Origin: Tsukamurella sp. TY48
GTDB lineage: Bacteria > Actinomycetota > Actinomycetes > Mycobacteriales > Mycobacteriaceae
Direction: 5' to 3'
Length of the DNA stretch: 64,000 bases
Assembly (NCBI RefSeq): GCF_019656655.1
Contig: NZ_BPMV01000002.1
Location: forward strand, 806,001 to 870,000
This document shows, piece by piece, positions 27,005 to 35,066 of the stretch. Numbering within the stretch: position 1 is the stretch's first letter; each line of letters begins with the position of its first letter. The translations under genes and the position numbers were made by a program. The notes beneath the pieces are model-generated. The model was not told where the DNA came from and searched no databases. It saw nothing but the letters and a program-made list of their open reading frames with translations.

Positions 27005-27024
27005 GCGGGCGCCCCCACGCCCGC
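27005..27024 (-). repeat. GC-rich hairpin in the leader of the YbaB-like operon
   Basis: Seven-base arms GCGGGCG and CGCCCGC with a six-base loop, 16 bases upstream of the YbaB-like start codon on the minus strand. Could act as an attenuator, operator or merely reflect base composition. Confidence 0.4.
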
Positions 27025-27083
27025 TGCGGCACCATCTTCCCCTGCCGCGTGCCCGACGCGGCGGATTTCGGCGATTTCCTCCA

Positions 27084-27102
27084 CCCCGCGGCGTGCGCGG
27101 GG
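27084..27102 (-). terminator. Possible terminator of the rpsP-khpA-rimM-trmD operon
   Basis: CCCCGCG and CGCGGGG form a seven-base stem with a five-base loop, 12 bases after the trmD stop on the minus strand. There is no T-run after it, so termination, if any, may need Rho. Confidence 0.45.
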
Positions 27103-27113
27103 CGCGATGGATC

Positions 27114-27803
27114 TCAGTCGGCGAGAAGATCGGGGCGACGCTCGGCGGTCCGCTCCCGGGACTGTTCGCGTCGCCACGCGGCGACCTTGGCGTGATCCCC
27201 GGACAGCAGGACCGGCGGCACCGTCAGATCGCGCCAGGTCTCGGGGCGGGTGTAGGAGGGGCCCTCGAGCAGTCCCTCGGCGCCCTCGGAGAAGGAGTCG
27301 TCGTGGTGCGAGAGCTTGTTGCCGAGCACCCCGGGGATCAGCCGGGCGAAGGCCTCGACCATGACCAGGGTGGCCACCTCTCCGCCGATCAGCACGTAGT
27401 CGCCGATGGACACCTCGACCACGCGAACGCGGCGGGCGGCGTCGTCGAAGACGCGCTGATCGATGCCCTCGTAGCGGCCACAGGCGAAGACGATGTGCTG
27501 CTCGGTGGCCCAGTCGCGCGCCATCGCCTGCGTGAACGGGACGCCCGCGGGGGTAGGCACCACGAGCAGGGCGTCGTCGGGGCAGACGTCGTCGAGCGCG
27601 GGGCCCCAGACGGTGGGCTTCATGACCATGCCCGGTCCGCCGCCGTAGGGCGAATCGTCGACGGCCTTGTGCACGTCGTGGGTCCAGTCGCGCAGGTCGT
27701 GCACGCCGAACTCGAGCAGCCCCTTGTCGACTGCCTTGCCGAGCAGCGCCTGCTGCAGTGGCGCAAGGTATTCGGGGAAGATGGTGACGACGTCGATGCG
27801 CAT
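27114..27803 (-). CDS. trmD: tRNA (guanine-N1)-methyltransferase TrmD
   Basis: Methylates G37 of tRNAs read by CNN codons, preventing frameshifts. The 229 residues have the trefoil-knot SAM-binding region with [22 protein letters not shown] and the C-terminal domain RPETWRDL...VLLSGDH. The ATG shares a base with the rimM stop, so the two are coupled. Last gene of rpsP-khpA-rimM-trmD. Confidence 0.96.
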   Translation of the reverse strand: MRIDVVTIFPEYLAPLQQALLGKAVDKGLLEFGVHDLRDWTHDVHKAVDDSPYGGGPGMVMKPTVWGPALDDVCPDDALLVVPTPAGVPFTQAMARDWATEQHIVFACGRYEGIDQRVFDDAARRVRVVEVSIGDYVLIGGEVATLVMVEAFARLIPGVLGNKLSHHDDSFSEGAEGLLEGPSYTRPETWRDLTVPPVLLSGDHAKVAAWRREQSRERTAERRPDLLAD

Positions 27804-28324
27804 TACTCGGGGTCCAGCAGGCCCTCGGGTGCGTCCACCTCGACGAAGCCGCCGGCCACGTCGATCGTCGGGACGATGGCGGTGACGAACGGGATCAGGA
27901 TCTCGCGGCCGTCGGGCGCCTTCACCGACAACAGCTCGCCGCCGGGCGGGTGCAGCACCTCGGCGATGACGCCCACCTCCTCGCCGTCGACGGTGCGCAC
28001 GGCCAGGCCCTCGAGCTCGTGGTCGTAGAACTCGTCCGGGTCGTCGCTGGGGATCACGTCGGCGGAGTCGATAAGGAAGAGCGTGCCGCGAAGTTCGTCG
28101 GCGGCGGTGCGGTCGTTCACGCCCTCCAGACGCACCAGCAGCCTCCCGGAATGCTCCCGGGAGGCTGCCACGGTGTACGTCTGGGTGTTCTTCTCGCGGG
28201 GGCGCCGTCCGGTGAGGACGGCGCCGTCCGCGAAGCGGAGCTCGGGCGAATCGGTGCGCACGTCCACGACGATCTCGCCGCGGATGCCGTGCGACTTGGC
28301 GACCCGCCCGATCACGAGCTCCAT
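27803..28324 (-). CDS. rimM: Ribosome maturation factor RimM
   Basis: 30S assembly factor binding S19. The 173 residues start at [17 protein letters not shown], carry the RimM core ([21 protein letters not shown]) and the PRC-barrel half with [24 protein letters not shown], then [13 protein letters not shown]. The ATG at 28324 lies four bases after the khpA stop; a longer frame to 28378 overlaps khpA and is rejected. Confidence 0.95.
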   Translation of the reverse strand: MELVIGRVAKSHGIRGEIVVDVRTDSPELRFADGAVLTGRRPREKNTQTYTVAASREHSGRLLVRLEGVNDRTAADELRGTLFLIDSADVIPSDDPDEFYDHELEGLAVRTVDGEEVGVIAEVLHPPGGELLSVKAPDGREILIPFVTAIVPTIDVAGGFVEVDAPEGLLDPE

Positions 28325-28328
28325 CGGG

Positions 28329-28577
28329 TCAGCGGACCCGATCGGTGTCGACGACGTCGATCCGGATGCCCTTGCCACCGATGCCGGTGACGAGGGTGCG
28401 CAGGGCGGTGGCGGTGCGGCCGCTGCGGCCGATCACCTTGCCCAGGTCGTCCGGGTTCACGTGGACCTCGATCACGCGGCCACGACGGCCGGTGATCAGG
28501 TCGACGCGGACGTCGTCCGGGTTCGACACGATGCCGCGAACGAGGTGCTCAACGGCATCGGCGACGACGGCGCTCAT
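28329..28577 (-). CDS. khpA: KH-domain RNA-binding protein KhpA
   Basis: An 82-residue single KH domain with the GxxG loop in GKVIGRSGRTA, preceded by VIEVHVNPDDL. KhpA-type proteins bind small and messenger RNAs and act in cell elongation in Gram-positive bacteria; the gene is always beside rpsP in actinobacteria (Rv2908c). The start codon shares a base with the rpsP stop, giving coupled translation. Confidence 0.93.
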   Translation of the reverse strand: MSAVVADAVEHLVRGIVSNPDDVRVDLITGRRGRVIEVHVNPDDLGKVIGRSGRTATALRTLVTGIGGKGIRIDVVDTDRVR

Positions 28578-29068
28578 TACTCGGCAGCCGGGGCGGTCTC
28601 GGCCGGAGCGGCCTCGGCGGGCGCCTCAGCAGCGGCCTCGGCGGCCGGAGCCTCCGCGGGCGCCTCGGCGGCGGCCTTCTTCTCGGCCTTCTTCTTGGCC
28701 GTGGTGGCCGCAGCGCTCGGCTCCTTGTCGGCCTCGGCGAGGGCGGCGTTGAACAGGTCCAGCTTGGACGGCTTCTCGGCGGCCTTCTTCAGGGTGCCCT
28801 CGGCGCCGGGGAGGCCCTTGAACTTCTGCCAGTCACCGGTGACCTTCAGGAGGGCGAGCACGGGCTCGGTCGGCTGCGCGCCGACACCCAGCCAGTACTG
28901 AGCGCGCTCCGAGTCGATCTCGATGAGCGACGGCTCCTCCTTGGGGTGGTACTTGCCGATCGACTCGATCGCACGGCCGTTGCGGCGGGTGCGGGCGTCG
29001 GCGATCACGACGCGGTACTGCGGGTTGCGGATCTTGCCGAGCCGCGTGAGCTTGATCTTGACAGACAT
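28577..29068 (-). CDS. rpsP: 30S ribosomal protein S16 with acidic/alanine-rich tail
   Basis: Residues ~1-85 are a normal S16 ([51 protein letters not shown]). Another ~75 residues follow: a Lys-rich linker and a tail of alternating Ala, Glu and Pro, bringing the total to 163. Similar but shorter tails are known in mycolata. Start at 29068 gives the canonical N-terminus. First gene of rpsP-khpA-rimM-trmD. Confidence 0.95.
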   Translation of the reverse strand: MSVKIKLTRLGKIRNPQYRVVIADARTRRNGRAIESIGKYHPKEEPSLIEIDSERAQYWLGVGAQPTEPVLALLKVTGDWQKFKGLPGAEGTLKKAAEKPSKLDLFNAALAEADKEPSAAATTAKKKAEKKAAAEAPAEAPAAEAAAEAPAEAAPAETAPAAE

Positions 29069-29283
29069 CTGCTGTGTTCCTCTTACGTTGTAGTCACTGT
29101 GCAATTCAGCGATGCGCCTGGATGGCGCACCCGGTTTTGCCGTCTTCAAAGCGTGACCGCCGGGCGGCATACGTACCGGCGCCGGTCAGCAGCGATCCAT
29201 TCTGCCATGCCCTGCGAGCTGGGCGAAATCGCGGCCACCCGCGCCGCCCTGCCGACGCCGCGGTTCGGCGGTAGCGTGCGCTC

Positions 29284-30672
29284 ATGAGCGAGTTCAGCAC
29301 GCCACTCGATGACGATTCGGTCCTGATGCCCGCGTATTCGGGCCGGCTCGGCACCGAGCCCATCCCCCGGTCCCGGCTCGCCGATCAGGAGACCGGCCCG
29401 TCGGAGGCGTACCGCTTCATCCACGACGAATTGATGCTGGACGGGCAGTCGCGGATGAACCTGGCGACCTTCGTGACCACCTGGATGGAGCCGCAGGGCC
29501 AGGCGCTGATGTCGGAATCCTTCGACAAGAACGCCATCGACCACGACGAGTACCCCGCGACCTCGGCGATCGATGCGCGCACCGTGGCGATCGTCGCCGA
29601 TCTGTTCCACGCCCCGGATCTGGACCCCGCGGATCCGTCGTCGGCCACCGGGACCACGACGATCGGCTCGTCCGAGGCCGTGATGCTCGCGGGGCTCGCG
29701 CTGAAGTGGCGGTGGCGCAAGGCCCGCCTGGCCGCGGGTGGCGATGCCGGCCGGCCGAAACTGGTGCTCGGCAGCAATGTGCAGGTGGTGTGGGAGAAGT
29801 TCTGCCGCTACTTCGATGTGGAACCGGTGTATCTCCCGGTGGCCCCCGGGCGGTACGTGGTGACCCCGGAGCAGGTACGCGCGGCGGTCGACGAGGACAC
29901 CATCGGCGTGGTCGCGATCCTCGGCACCACCTTCACCGGCGAGTACGAGGACGTGGCCGGCATCTGCGCGACGCTCGACGAGCTCGCATCGTCCGGCGGC
30001 CCCGATGTACCGGTGCACGTGGACGCGGCGAGCGGCGGGTTCGTGGCGCCCTTCCTCGATCCCGATCTGGAGTGGGACTTCCGGCTTCCCCGGGTGGCGT
30101 CCATCAACGTCTCGGGGCACAAGTTCGGCCTGACCTACCCGGGCATCGGTTTCGTGGTCTTCCGCGATCGCGCCGCACTCGACGAGGAGCTCATCTTCCG
30201 GGTCAACTACCTGGGCGGCGATATGCCCACGTTCACATTGAACTTCTCCCGCCCGGGCGCCCAGATCATCGGCCAGTACTACAACTTCATCCGGCTCGGC
30301 CGGCGCGGCTACACCCGGGTGATGCAGGCGCTGCGCGGAACCGCGACCTGGCTCGCGGGGCAGCTCGATGCGCTGCCGCACCTCGAGATCATCACGGACG
30401 GTTCGGCATTGCCCGTCGTCACGCTCCAGCTGGCCGACGGTACGCCGTTCACCGCGTTCGACGTCTCGCACGAGCTGCGCACGTACGGATGGCAGGTTCC
30501 GGCGTACACCATGCCGGCCGACGCGCAGGACGTGACGGTGCTGCGGATCGTGGTCCGCGAGGGCTTCTCGGGCGATCTCGCCGGGAAGCTGCGCGACGAT
30601 TTCGCGGCGGCGCTGCAGCGGCTGTGCAATGCGAACGAGGGAGCCGCGCCGAGGTCGGTGTTCCACTACTGA
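29284..30672 (+). CDS. gadB: Glutamate decarboxylase
   Basis: PLP enzyme converting glutamate to GABA and CO2 with consumption of a proton, used in acid resistance or GABA metabolism. The 462 residues are the usual length. The PLP lysine is Lys280 in NVSGHKFG, the cofactor-contacting Asp and Ala lie in VHVDAASGG, and the N-terminal DxxxDxxEYP region reads DHDEYPATSAID. The C-terminus ends in the FHY-type tail of GadB proteins. No antiporter gadC is next to it. It stands alone, followed 200 bases later by a membrane acyltransferase. Confidence 0.95.
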   Translation: MSEFSTPLDDDSVLMPAYSGRLGTEPIPRSRLADQETGPSEAYRFIHDELMLDGQSRMNLATFVTTWMEPQGQALMSESFDKNAIDHDEYPATSAIDARTVAIVADLFHAPDLDPADPSSATGTTTIGSSEAVMLAGLALKWRWRKARLAAGGDAGRPKLVLGSNVQVVWEKFCRYFDVEPVYLPVAPGRYVVTPEQVRAAVDEDTIGVVAILGTTFTGEYEDVAGICATLDELASSGGPDVPVHVDAASGGFVAPFLDPDLEWDFRLPRVASINVSGHKFGLTYPGIGFVVFRDRAALDEELIFRVNYLGGDMPTFTLNFSRPGAQIIGQYYNFIRLGRRGYTRVMQALRGTATWLAGQLDALPHLEIITDGSALPVVTLQLADGTPFTAFDVSHELRTYGWQVPAYTMPADAQDVTVLRIVVREGFSGDLAGKLRDDFAAALQRLCNANEGAAPRSVFHY

Positions 30673-30872
30673 GGCGACCGCCGACTAGGCTCGACGGCAG
30701 TTCGTGGTGTTCGCGTGATCCGTGCCACTTCCGGCGCGTTCATTGCAGGAGCAAGGTTACCGACGGGTAAACTCAACGTACGTCGCAGTCTGAGCTCCCA
30801 CCACTGCCCGGTGTAGACCCCTGCCAGGCCGCGTCCAGCAACCCCGCAGGATTGGACAGCACAATCTTCTCC
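30673..30872 (+). other. Intergenic region between gadB and the membrane acyltransferase
   Basis: 200 bases without coding signal. TTGCAG near 30742 and TAAACT near 30767 could serve as a promoter with a long (about 19-base) spacer; no other element was recognised. Confidence 0.3.
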
Positions 30873-32105
30873 ATGGCTTCGTACCTGGATACCGCCCGGA
30901 AGGCGACTCCCGCACGGGACGTCGCACGGTCGGCGCCTGCGAAGTCCGGTGAGCCCGTGAAGGCGCGGTCCGGCGGTTACCTGCACCAGCTCGACTTCGT
31001 GCGCACCATCACCTTCCTGCTGGTGGTCTTCATGCACGCGCTCACCAACACCAACGACGAGGTGAACGGCGTCGTCACCAACGCGATCGCCATGAACCTG
31101 CACTTCACCCGCAACGCCTTCTTCGCGCTCACGGGTCTGGTGCTGGCGTACGGCGTGGTGGAGTGCGGCGCGCGCCTGAGCCCCCTGCAGTTCTGGCGCA
31201 AGCGACTGCCGCTGGTGGTGATCCCCTTCGTGATCTGGGCCTTCGCGTACTGGGTCTACGACATGACGCTCGACGGCCGGTTCTCCACAATCCCCACGAG
31301 CCTGGGCGAATTCTGGGACAACCTGAAGTGGGGCGGGATCAACGGGTACCAGCTGTACTTCATCTTCGTCACCATCCAGATCTATCTGCTGTTCCCGCTG
31401 ATCATCGCCTTCGCCGAGCGCACGCGCGGCGCACACGGCCGCATCCTGGTGGTGAGCGCGGTGCTCCAGGTGGCCATCTACGCGGTGGTCACCCACTGGA
31501 ACCCCACCACCGGCTGGTGGTCCGAGAACTTCTGGCACATCTACGCCACCTTCATCCCGTACCAGTTCTTCATCCTGCTGGGCGTGTTCGCCGCCTTCCA
31601 CCGCGAGCGCATCGAAGCGATCCTGCTGGGCAACGCGCCGCTGGTGTACGCCGGAACCGGCGCGGCCGTCGCGGCACTGCTGGTGCACTACCGGATGCAG
31701 CTCGACGAGCAGACCGCCCCGTCGGTGGTCTCGGCCGCGTTCCAGCCGATCAACTTCGTGGTCTACGTCGCGCTCGTGGTCGCCGTCTACACCACCGGGT
31801 TGCTGCTGGCCCGCAACCGGCACCGGATCCCCCGGATCACCCGGTTCGCCGCCTACGGCACGAAGCGCTCGTTCGGCGTCTTCCTGGTCCACGTGATGGT
31901 GCTGTCGGTCCTGCTGCTGCCCAAGGCTCCCGACGGGACGCCGTGGCTCTCGACCGCCCTTCCGAGCCCGGTCGGGACGATCATCGCGTACGCCGTGACC
32001 ATCGTGGTGACGCTGGGCATCGTCGAGCTGCTCAGCCGCGCACCGAAGGCGCAGTGGTGGATCGGGCGGCCCCGCGCCCCGCGGTCGGTACGAAAAGAGT
32101 CTTGA
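30873..32105 (+). CDS. Acyltransferase family 3 integral membrane protein
   Basis: A 410-residue multi-span protein of the acyltransferase-3 family, which transfers acyl (often acetyl or succinyl) groups to envelope sugars or lipids. The catalytic histidine candidate lies in helix 1 (LLVVFMHALTN), after the conserved LDFVRTITF arginine. About ten hydrophobic segments follow. A hydrophilic N-terminal stretch of ~40 residues precedes helix 1. The ATG at 30873 is chosen; a TTG at 30852 is possible. It is followed 34 bases later by a MerR gene whose promoter region overlaps its stop codon. Acceptor unknown. Confidence 0.9.
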   Translation: MASYLDTARKATPARDVARSAPAKSGEPVKARSGGYLHQLDFVRTITFLLVVFMHALTNTNDEVNGVVTNAIAMNLHFTRNAFFALTGLVLAYGVVECGARLSPLQFWRKRLPLVVIPFVIWAFAYWVYDMTLDGRFSTIPTSLGEFWDNLKWGGINGYQLYFIFVTIQIYLLFPLIIAFAERTRGAHGRILVVSAVLQVAIYAVVTHWNPTTGWWSENFWHIYATFIPYQFFILLGVFAAFHRERIEAILLGNAPLVYAGTGAAVAALLVHYRMQLDEQTAPSVVSAAFQPINFVVYVALVVAVYTTGLLLARNRHRIPRITRFAAYGTKRSFGVFLVHVMVLSVLLLPKAPDGTPWLSTALPSPVGTIIAYAVTIVVTLGIVELLSRAPKAQWWIGRPRAPRSVRKES

Positions 32106-32106
32106 C

Positions 32107-32123
32107 TCTCCCCATAGTGGAGA
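32107..32123. promoter_or_regulatory. Candidate MerR-type operator
   Basis: TCTCC and GGAGA with a seven-base spacer form a dyad directly after TTGACT (32102-32107), a good -35 hexamer that overlaps the acyltransferase stop. MerR-family proteins bind such dyads between -35 and -10. Located 17 bases before the MerR start codon, consistent with autoregulation. Confidence 0.45.
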
Positions 32124-32139
32124 CCGCAGGCTGTATCCC

Positions 32140-33027
32140 GTGACCGAACACGACACCCTGTTCAGCATCGGCGACCTCGCCACCCGCACCGGACTGTCGG
32201 TCAAGACGATCCGGTTCTGGTCCGACGAGGGGCTGGTGCCGCCCACCACCCGCAGTGCCGCCGGATATCGGCGGTACGACGCGGAGGCGGTCGCGCGGCT
32301 CGAGCTGGTGCACACGTTGCGCTCGCTGGGAGTCGACGTGAAGACGGTGCGCGCCCTCCTCGACCGGCAGACCAGCCTGGCCGAGGTGGCGCAGGCCCAT
32401 GCCCGAGCGCTCGATGCGGAGATCCGCACGCTCCGCGTGCGCCGCGCCGTGCTCCGTTCGGTCGCCACCAGGAACAGTTCGACCGAGGAGCTCAGAATCA
32501 TGCACGAGATGGCCACCCTGTCCGCAGCCGAGCGGCAGCGGATCATCGATGACTTCGTCGACGAGACCTTCGCCGGCATCGCACCCGACGCCCCCGGGGC
32601 GCACATCGCCACCGGAATGCGGTCCCTGCCCGCCACGCTCCCGGACGATCCCACGCCCGCCCAGGTGGACGCGTGGATCGAGGTGGCCGCCCTGGTCGCC
32701 GATCCCGCGTTCCGGGCCCGCACCCGCGAGATGGCGGTGACCGGCGCGCAGGCCACCGAGGCCCCGGTGATGGTGGACCTGGAGGCGGCGCGCGAGGCGG
32801 TGGATTCCGGGGTCGATCCGGCGTCGGCCGCGGCGGGCGCCCTTCTGGACATGCTGATGCCCGCCGGCACGGACCGGCGCGCGATGGCCGACCAGATGGT
32901 CACCTTCACCGATGCCCGGGTGGAGCGCTACTGGTCGCTGTTGGCGGTGCTGAACGGCTGGCCGCAGCGCCCCGCGATGGTGCCGGTCGCCGAGTGGGTG
33001 ATCGCGGCGCTGCGCGCGCACGCGTGA
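32140..33027 (+). CDS. MerR family transcriptional regulator
   Basis: A 295-residue regulator. The N-terminal winged helix-turn-helix is clear (FSIGDLATRTGLSVKTIRFWSDEGLV, then AAGYRRYD), followed by a coiled coil (SLAEVAQAHARALDAEIRTLRVRR). A helical C-terminal domain of ~170 residues lacks the cysteines of metal sensors, so it likely senses an organic ligand or drug. GTG start at 32140. Convergent with the copper-type lipoprotein gene, three bases apart. Its relation to the upstream acyltransferase is suggested only by adjacency. Confidence 0.92.
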   Translation: MTEHDTLFSIGDLATRTGLSVKTIRFWSDEGLVPPTTRSAAGYRRYDAEAVARLELVHTLRSLGVDVKTVRALLDRQTSLAEVAQAHARALDAEIRTLRVRRAVLRSVATRNSSTEELRIMHEMATLSAAERQRIIDDFVDETFAGIAPDAPGAHIATGMRSLPATLPDDPTPAQVDAWIEVAALVADPAFRARTREMAVTGAQATEAPVMVDLEAAREAVDSGVDPASAAAGALLDMLMPAGTDRRAMADQMVTFTDARVERYWSLLAVLNGWPQRPAMVPVAEWVIAALRAHA

Positions 33028-33030
33028 TCG

Positions 33031-33897
33031 CTAGGGCACGGCCACGGTGATCGGCACCGTCCGGACCTGCCCGTCGACCTGGAACTGGACGAACATCCGG
33101 TAGTTCCCGGAGGCGCCGAACATGGCGTCGACCTCGACGGTGGGACCGCCGGTGCCGGTCGCGGGTCCGCCGACGGGGTGCAGGTGCGACAGTGCCAGGT
33201 CGCCCTCGTGGATCGCCGTGACGTGCGCGAAGCTCTGCAGGTACGGCTGGAGCGCGGTCTCCGGGGAACCGTTGCGGGAGATGACGATCGAGAGCCGGGA
33301 TTCGGTGCCCGCTGCGGGAGTGCCCGAGACGGTCACGCCGAACTCGCCCGCGGTGGCGGAGGCCGCGGCGGGAGGCAGCGGCGCCTTGGCGTCCTTGCCG
33401 ATGCCGGCCACGGCGACCGGGTTCGAGAGGATGATCGGGCCGTCCTTCTCGGCGGCACGCGGGATCACCTGCACGTACACGCGGTAGGAGCCGGGAAGCG
33501 GCGCGGCGACCGGAGCGGTCCACGCCCCGTCTCCCGAGGCCGTGGGGTGCACGTGCTGGAAGCCGGTGAGGTCGTCCCGCACCAGGTACAGGTGCATCGG
33601 CTCGGTCTGCTCGTCGACGACGTCGGTGACCGGTTTCCCATCGGGGCCCGTGATGGTGAACGAGATGCCGCCGGACTGCCCGGGGTCCTTGGCGGCCAGC
33701 GTGTAGCCGTTGCGCGTGGCCGACAGGCTGTCGGCGCCCATGCCGGGCATCCCGGCATGGTCCGACGAAGCGCTCGTGGCGGAGCCGTGGCCGGCGTGCT
33801 GGCCACCCTGTCCCCCGTTGTCGGTGCCGCAGCCGGCGATCGCGAGCACGGCCGCAGCGGCGAGCGCGGTGGAGGTGAGGATCCGGGAGGTACGCAT
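33031..33897 (-). CDS. Predicted metal-response lipoprotein
   Basis: A 288-residue lipoprotein: signal peptide with lipobox LAIAGC, then a His/Gly/Met-rich segment (GGQHAGHG, SSDHAGMPGMG) suited to soft-metal binding. Two similar beta domains follow, each with a histidine pair (GFQHVHPTASGDGAWT and LALSHLHPVGG). Relatives lie beside copper ATPases and CsoR regulators in actinobacteria. The ATG at 33897 has AAGG eight bases upstream. A CsoR-type operator lies 43 bases upstream, which supports a copper-linked role as a buffer or periplasmic-side binding protein. No transporter or csoR gene is in this window. Confidence 0.85.
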   Translation of the reverse strand: MRTSRILTSTALAAAAVLAIAGCGTDNGGQGGQHAGHGSATSASSDHAGMPGMGADSLSATRNGYTLAAKDPGQSGGISFTITGPDGKPVTDVVDEQTEPMHLYLVRDDLTGFQHVHPTASGDGAWTAPVAAPLPGSYRVYVQVIPRAAEKDGPIILSNPVAVAGIGKDAKAPLPPAAASATAGEFGVTVSGTPAAGTESRLSIVISRNGSPETALQPYLQSFAHVTAIHEGDLALSHLHPVGGPATGTGGPTVEVDAMFGASGNYRMFVQFQVDGQVRTVPITVAVP

Positions 33898-33910
33898 ACT
33901 GTCCACCTTC

Positions 33911-33937
33911 GTGGTCGGTGCCGATGACACCGACCAC
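33911..33937. repeat. 10-bp perfect inverted repeat in the lipoprotein leader
   Basis: GTGGTCGGTG (33911-33920) and CACCGACCAC (33928-33937) with a seven-base spacer. It lies between the CsoR-type operator and the start codon, so in RNA it would form a hairpin in the 5' leader; in DNA it could be a second operator. Confidence 0.75.
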
Positions 33938-33939
33938 AG

Positions 33940-33954
33940 TACCCCCTAGGGGTA
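33940..33954. promoter_or_regulatory. CsoR-type copper operator
   Basis: TACCC-N5-GGGTA (TACCCCCTAGGGGTA), the form bound by CsoR-family repressors in actinobacteria and firmicutes. It sits 43 bases upstream of the lipoprotein start, where it would cover the promoter. Predicted to give copper- or related thiophilic-metal-inducible expression. Confidence 0.7.
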
Positions 33955-33966
33955 TGTCGTCAAGGT

Positions 33967-35043
33967 CTAGAGTTCCGCGAGTTGCCCGCGCACCAGCACC
34001 GCCACCGGGGCGGGTAGGGCGCCCTGGGCCAGCGCGATCCGCGGGTCGTCCGCGTAGATCACCAGATCGGCGGGGGCACCTTCCTCGATCGAGGCGAAGC
34101 CGAGCCACTGCCGCGCGCGCCACGACGCCGCCGCGATCGCCTCCTCCGGCGGCATCACCGCGGCGAGCGCCGCGATCTCCCGGGGAAGGGCCCCGTGCAC
34201 GTTGAAGCCGCCGGCGTCGGTCCCCGCGTACATCGCGATCCCGGCCTCCCAGGCGGCTCGGAAGGTGGCCTCGCGACGGTCGTGCAGGGCCGTCATGTGC
34301 CGGTGGTAGGTGGGGAACTTCTCCTGCGCCGGGGCGGCGATGGAGGGGAAGTTCTCGATCTGGATCATGGTGGGCACCAAGCCGATCCCCTTCTCCACCA
34401 TCACCGCGATGGTGTCGTCGGTGAGCCCGGAACCGTGTTCGATCGCGTCCACCCCGGCGGCCAGCAGACCGGGCAACGCGTCCTCACCGAAGACGTGTGC
34501 GGTGATCCGCGCTCCCGCCTCGTGCGCCACCCGCACGGCCTCGGCGAGCACGTCATCGGGCCACAGCGGCGCGAGGTCGCCCACGGACCGGTCGATCCAA
34601 TCCCCCACCAGCTTGATCCACGGATGCCCTTCAGCGGCCCGCCGCCGCACCGCGTCCACGAGCTGCGACGGATCGTCGAGTTGCTCCCCCAGGCCGCGGG
34701 TGTACCGCTTCACCAGGGCGATGTGCCGCCCCATCCGGACGAACCGCGGCAGTCCCGGCCGCCCGTCGAGCGGCGAGGTGTCCAGGTCCGATCCCGGCTC
34801 ACGGATCACGGTGACGCCCACCCGGACGTCCTCGAGCGCGAGGGCGCGGCCCTGCACCAGGTCCGGCTCCCCCTCGGAGACGATGCCCACGTGGCAGTGC
34901 GCGTCCACGTAGCCCGGGACCGCCCAGCCGGTGAGCCGGGCATCGGCGGGCGCGCGGTCACGGGTGATCGCGCCGTCGCTCACCCAGAACTCGTCGCGTT
35001 CCCCGCCCGGAAGGGTGAAGCCCGAGAAGTGCACACTGCTCAT
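33967..35043 (-). CDS. Amidohydrolase (Rv2915c-like)
   Basis: Metal-dependent amidohydrolase of the imidazolonepropionase/prolidase-like group. In 358 residues: HxH metal ligands in YVDAHCHVG, the bridging lysine region IKLVGDW, histidines in RITAHVFGED and DAIEHGSGL, and the aspartate in MYAGTDAGG. The C-terminal beta sandwich is present (EGAPADLVIYADDP). Substrate unknown. The ATG at 35043 is used; a GTG nine bases earlier is possible. Always found next to ffh in mycobacteria, here 23 bases downstream of it. Confidence 0.9.
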   Translation of the reverse strand: MSSVHFSGFTLPGGERDEFWVSDGAITRDRAPADARLTGWAVPGYVDAHCHVGIVSEGEPDLVQGRALALEDVRVGVTVIREPGSDLDTSPLDGRPGLPRFVRMGRHIALVKRYTRGLGEQLDDPSQLVDAVRRRAAEGHPWIKLVGDWIDRSVGDLAPLWPDDVLAEAVRVAHEAGARITAHVFGEDALPGLLAAGVDAIEHGSGLTDDTIAVMVEKGIGLVPTMIQIENFPSIAAPAQEKFPTYHRHMTALHDRREATFRAAWEAGIAMYAGTDAGGFNVHGALPREIAALAAVMPPEEAIAAASWRARQWLGFASIEEGAPADLVIYADDPRIALAQGALPAPVAVLVRGQLAEL

Positions 35044-35066
35044 TCTCGGCACAGTAGCTCAGCGGA

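Noticed and set aside
30666-32909. A 747-codon open frame on the minus strand opposite the acyltransferase and MerR genes
   Set aside because: Antisense shadow of high-GC coding DNA; composition is Arg/Ser/Gly-rich with no domain, while the plus strand has clear families.
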